NCBI GenBank assembly: GCA_030148625.1
Contig: JASBTC010000162.1
Location: forward strand, 1-9,490
DNA: 9,490 bases
Source: Sphingobium sp.
Lineage (GTDB): Bacteria > Pseudomonadota > Alphaproteobacteria > Sphingomonadales > Sphingomonadaceae
Direction of reading: 5' to 3'
A program made the position numbers and the translations under genes. Position 1 is the first letter of the stretch; the number at the start of each line of letters is the position of its first letter. The notes beneath the pieces were generated by a model. It was not told where the DNA came from. It searched no databases and was given only the letters and a program-made list of their open reading frames with translations. Positions 7,328-9,490 of this stretch are shown piece by piece.

Positions 7328-7696
7328 TCAGGCTTTCGACCTATATGCCAATTGCAACTCTAGCCGCTTCAGTTCGCGCAGCAATCGGTTGCTCTCCATA
7401 CGCGGCATCAACGCCATCTTGAACATGGCTGCGAAGATCAACAGGATTGCGGCTGGCAGGCCCCAGCGAAGCTGCGTTACCGGGTCAGTCGCTTCGAAGA
7501 AATGCCATGCCGCCCAGACGCCTGCGATGAACATGGCGGCCTGCCAGATCATCATCACTATGCTCATCCAGCCAGCTGGGCCCCTGAACACGCTGAAGGC
7601 CTGACTGAAGAAACCCGGCTCGTCGAGGGCCCGCAGCAATTCGCGCTCCTCGGCGTCCAGCGCTTCGTCAATCAGCTCGTCCATGTCACGCATCAT
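7328..7696 (-). CDS. Small two-helix membrane protein, DUF6768-like
   Basis: A 122-residue inner-membrane protein. Residues 1-27 are acidic and cytoplasm-like (DELIDEALDAEERELLRAL), followed by FRGPAGW, a hydrophobic helix at about 43-67, WHFFEATDP, a second helix at about 77-98, and a charged C-terminal helix (RLLRELKRLELQLA). This order matches, from memory, the DUF6768 family, which I associate with ECF sigma-factor genes. The ATG at 7696-7694 overlaps the sigma-factor stop as ATGA, so translation is probably coupled. A membrane protein made together with an ECF factor invites a role as its regulator or anti-sigma factor, but no zinc-binding anti-sigma motif is present and no function is established from sequence. 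Starts at the second or fifth residue are also possible. Confidence 0.85.
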   Translation of the reverse strand: MMRDMDELIDEALDAEERELLRALDEPGFFSQAFSVFRGPAGWMSIVMMIWQAAMFIAGVWAAWHFFEATDPVTQLRWGLPAAILLIFAAMFKMALMPRMESNRLLRELKRLELQLAYRSKA

Positions 7697-8238
7697 TCGT
7701 CTCCTCCAAGCACAACGCGAAGCTTGCGCCGTGCGTGCATCAGGCGGGTCTTCACCGTGCCCGCCGGCACGTCGAGAGCGACCGCCACCTCGGCGATGCT
7801 CAGTTCCTCGAAATGGAACAGCGCAATGGCTGCCCTTTGATCCATAGGAAGCGCCTGGATCGCCGCGCGGAGCATGTTGGAATCGTGGCCGTTCTCCATG
7901 TTCTGCATGGCAACCTCAGGCTGCGCCCCGATCTCGTCGGACAGCCTCCGGCGGCGGACGATATCCTCGATCTGCCGGGCGCAGACCCGTGACACGATGC
8001 GATACGCCCAGGCCGGGAAAGCGCGCTCATCCTGTAGCCTGTTCAAGCCTCGCACGATTTCGATCCAGCCGAGCTGAGCGGCGTCGCGGGCGGTGTCGGC
8101 GTCTCCGCATAGTCGCCAAGCGTGAGCTATCAGTTTCTTCTGCCAGCGGCGGGCGAGAAGGTTGAATGCCTTGGCATCCCCGGCGCGGGCCGAGATCACC
8201 AGATACTCGTCTAGAATTCGGGCCGTCGTCCGGTCCAT
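7693..8238 (-). CDS. ECF-family RNA polymerase sigma factor
   Basis: A 181-residue sigma-70 family protein of the extracytoplasmic-function type, with region 2 and region 4 and no region 3. Region 2 spans about residues 22-95 (core binding and -10 contacts: DAAQLGWIEIVRGL, FPAWAYRIVSRVCARQIED, then RRRR). Region 4 spans about 123-175 (IQALPMDQRAAIALFHFEELSIAEVAVAL and the recognition helix PAGTVKTRLMHARRKLR). It would direct RNA polymerase to a dedicated set of promoters. The start at 8238 follows a purine-rich stretch including AGGGGGAT. The downstream DUF6768-like gene overlaps by 4 bp. No classical anti-sigma gene (zinc-binding type) is visible next to it. Its targets are unknown, and it need not control the sugar genes around it. 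Confidence 0.93.
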   Translation of the reverse strand: MDRTTARILDEYLVISARAGDAKAFNLLARRWQKKLIAHAWRLCGDADTARDAAQLGWIEIVRGLNRLQDERAFPAWAYRIVSRVCARQIEDIVRRRRLSDEIGAQPEVAMQNMENGHDSNMLRAAIQALPMDQRAAIALFHFEELSIAEVAVALDVPAGTVKTRLMHARRKLRVVLGGDE

Positions 8239-8274
8239 CCTTCATCCCCCTCGCTTCAGGAGATAGGTGCGCCG

Positions 8275-8291
8275 GAACGGTCGGACGGTTC
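8275..8291. promoter_or_regulatory. Dyad upstream of the sigma-factor gene
   Basis: GAAC-g-GTC-g-GAC-g-GTTC pairs 7 of 8 positions around a central G and lies 37 bp before the sigma-factor start. It could be a regulator site or part of the promoter. No -35/-10 pair typical of EcfG-type promoters was found at the right spacing. Chance is not excluded. Confidence 0.25.
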
Positions 8292-8330
8292 AATCACCGT
8301 GTCGATTTTCTGCGTTTTGAAGTGGCGCGA

Positions 8331-8361
8331 AATGTCCGCTTCCCACCCCGTTTCGGACATT
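8331..8361. repeat. Inverted repeat AATGTCCG / CGGACATT
   Basis: The arms at 8331-8338 and 8354-8361 are perfect complements of 8 bases, with a 15-base loop. It lies in the gap between the divergent sigma-factor and hydrolase genes. It resembles short sequences I recall as common between genes of sphingomonads, so it may be a dispersed repeat instead of a site specific to these genes. Confidence 0.45.
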
Positions 8362-8453
8362 CGGCCCTCGTGCCGAAAGGGGCCGTTTACGGGTCCACGA
8401 CCTGACAGGCCGAACAGGGAAACCCGAATATCGGCCCGCCGGCCTTCGATCGG

Positions 8454-8483
8454 TTGCGCCCCGATTACAATAGTACTATTATA
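8454..8483 (+). promoter_or_regulatory. Putative promoter with AT-rich palindrome before the hydrolase gene
   Basis: TTGCGC (8454-8459) and TATTAT (8477-8482, 5 of 6 to consensus) are spaced by exactly 17 bases. The perfect 12-bp palindrome AATAGTACTATT (8469-8480) overlaps spacer and -10, and the symmetry extends to 8466-8483 with one mismatched pair. A repressor here would block the promoter. It shares AATA/TATT half-sites with the dyads at 685 and 3209 but with 4 instead of 2 bases between them, so it may belong to the same or a related regulator. Confidence 0.5.
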
Positions 8484-8497
8484 TTTTCAATTCTTCG

Positions 8498-8515
8498 CGA
8501 ATCCGAAGGGATTCG
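8498..8515 (+). promoter_or_regulatory. Hairpin in the 5' leader of the hydrolase gene
   Basis: CGAATCC (8498-8504) and GGATTCG (8509-8515) form a perfect 7-bp stem with a GAAG loop. It ends right before a purine-rich AAAGGAGAG stretch (8516-8524), so it could affect ribosome access or mRNA stability. It has no T run and is not a typical terminator. Confidence 0.35.
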
Positions 8516-8546
8516 AAAGGAGAGCCGACGCCTATGGAGGGATTGG

Positions 8547-9490
8547 ATGACTGACAGCTTGTCGCGGCGACATTTCATGCATTGCGCCGCCTGCGCCACC
8601 ACCGCAGCCGGGATGGGTGCCCTGCCCGCGAACGCACTCGCCGCGGCCCCGTTTTCCGGCCAGGCTTCGAGCGCGCTCAAGGGCAAGGAAGCGATGCGCG
8701 AGTTCGCGTACGGCAAGGTCAAGCTCACCGGCGGCCGCATCAAGCGTCAGTTCGACCATATCCACGCGCATTTCCTCGCGCTCGACAATGACCGCATTCT
8801 CAAGGTGTTCCGCCAGAATGCCGGCCTGCCGGCGCCCGGCCCGGACATGGGCGGCTGGTACGACAGGGATGGCTTCGTCGCCGGCCTGACGATGGGGCAG
8901 TATATCTCCGGCCTCGCGCGCTATGGCGCAGCGACCGGCGATCAGGCGGCGCACGACAAGGTCAAGCTGCTGGTCAGCGAATGGGGCAAGGCGATGGTCA
9001 CCGCGACCAACCCCTATGCCGGCCCCAAGGCACAGGCGCAGTGGGCCGCCTATGTCATGGACAAATATGTCGTCGGCCTCGTCGATGCGTATCGCCTGAG
9101 CGGGGTCGAGCAGGCCAAGACGCTGCTGCCGATCATCATCGAGAAGTGCCGCCCGTACATCTCGCCCGTATCGCGCGACCGCATCGGCAAGACCGAGCCG
9201 CCGTACGACGAAACCTATGTCATTTCCGAGAACCTCTTCCACGTCGCCGAGATCACCGGCGACAGGAAGTATCACGACATGGCGGTGCACTATCTGCTCA
9301 ATAAGGAGTGGTTCGACCCGCTCGCCGCGGGCGAGGACGTGCTGCCGACCAAGCATGCCTACAGCCACACCATCGGCAACGCGTCGGGCGCGCAGGCCTA
9401 TCTGCATCTGGGCGACGAGAAATATCGCAAAGCGCTGATCAACGCGTGGAAGTTCATGGAGCCCCAGCGCTTCGCCTCGGGCGGCTGGGG
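8547..9490 (+). CDS. DUF1680/GH127-like glycoside hydrolase with Tat signal, partial (C-terminus beyond right edge)
   Basis: An open frame of 314 residues from the ATG at 8547 to the window edge. Residues 6-11, SRRHFM, form a twin-arginine motif, followed by a moderately hydrophobic Ala-rich stretch and a probable cleavage near ANALA (28-32), so the protein should be exported folded. The body matches the DUF1680 (alpha/alpha)6 barrel: MGGWYDRDGF, then MGQYISGLARYGAATGD, a MDKYVVGLVDAY helix, SENLFHVAEITGDRKYHDMA, FDPLAAGEDVLPTKHAYSHTIGNASG, and FASGGWG at the edge. Characterised GH127 members are beta-L-arabinofuranosidases; the catalytic Glu and the Cys nucleophile of those enzymes would lie beyond the window. 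The usual MNE and HAN motifs appear as SEN and HAY, so this is a divergent member and its substrate should not be assumed. An out-of-frame ATG at 8534 is followed by a quick stop. The sigma-factor operon is divergent to it. Confidence 0.85.
   Translation, partial: MTDSLSRRHFMHCAACATTAAGMGALPANALAAAPFSGQASSALKGKEAMREFAYGKVKLTGGRIKRQFDHIHAHFLALDNDRILKVFRQNAGLPAPGPDMGGWYDRDGFVAGLTMGQYISGLARYGAATGDQAAHDKVKLLVSEWGKAMVTATNPYAGPKAQAQWAAYVMDKYVVGLVDAYRLSGVEQAKTLLPIIIEKCRPYISPVSRDRIGKTEPPYDETYVISENLFHVAEITGDRKYHDMAVHYLLNKEWFDPLAAGEDVLPTKHAYSHTIGNASGAQAYLHLGDEKYRKALINAWKFMEPQRFASGGW

Larger units (their letters stand above)
8239..8546. other. Divergent intergenic region between sigma factor and hydrolase genes
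   Basis: No gene is seen in these 308 bases. The region holds a dyad next to the sigma-factor gene (8275-8291), an 8-bp inverted repeat (8331-8361), the putative hydrolase promoter with an AT-rich palindrome (8454-8483) and a leader hairpin (8498-8515). Short frames crossing it lack ribosome binding sites and family resemblance. Confidence 0.6.

Noticed and set aside
8532..9407. Open frame of 291 codons on the minus strand opposite the hydrolase
   Set aside because: Antisense shadow of a frame with Tat signal and clear DUF1680 similarity.
1..9490. CRISPR array, tRNA, rRNA, insertion sequence or phage genes
   Set aside because: No regularly spaced direct repeats, no cloverleaf-like or rRNA sequence, and no transposase or integrase frame were seen on either strand.

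Overview
The window reads as chromosomal DNA from a GC-rich alphaproteobacterium, most likely of the Sphingomonas group. Grounds for this are the uniformly GC-rich coding sequence, a long TonB-dependent receptor of the Caulobacter/Xanthomonas/sphingomonad type, an ECF sigma factor coupled to a DUF6768-like membrane protein, and an inverted repeat resembling the dispersed palindromes I associate with sphingomonad genomes. The assignment is an inference from sequence style; no marker gene is present.

Layout. The left edge holds the N-terminal 180 residues of a FadR-type GntR regulator on the minus strand (1-542, cut by the window). It diverges from a plus-strand pair: an enolase-superfamily (mandelate racemase/acid-sugar dehydratase type) enzyme (748-1899) and, 39 bp later, an MFS transporter (1939-3198). 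After a 91-bp gap with a perfect AT-rich palindrome and a TTGACA element comes a 922-residue TonB-dependent receptor (3290-6058). A strong hairpin (6092-6133) closes that unit. A second, complete FadR-type regulator follows (6270-7043). A palindromic repeat (7078-7186) then separates it from a convergent minus-strand pair, an ECF sigma factor (7693-8238) overlapped by 4 bp with a small two-helix membrane protein (7328-7696). Across a 308-bp divergent region, a Tat-exported DUF1680/GH127-like glycoside hydrolase begins (8547 onward, cut by the right edge).

How the parts may work together. The receptor would take an oligosaccharide through the outer membrane, the Tat-exported hydrolase would trim it in the periplasm, the MFS carrier would move the sugar or sugar acid into the cytoplasm, and the enolase-family enzyme would dehydrate or isomerise an acid sugar. 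The two FCD-domain GntR proteins are the natural sensors. The substrate cannot be read from the sequence; an L-arabinose-containing or uronate-containing plant glycan is the reasonable guess. AT-rich dyads lie at the putative promoters of the enzyme, receptor and hydrolase units, which suggests a small local regulon. The sigma factor and its partner look like an unrelated module inside the locus.

The points most worth a second look are the shared AT-rich dyads, the apparent loss of the catalytic His of the Asp-His dyad in the enolase-family enzyme, and the divergent DUF1680 enzyme. I did not find a clearly unprecedented system.
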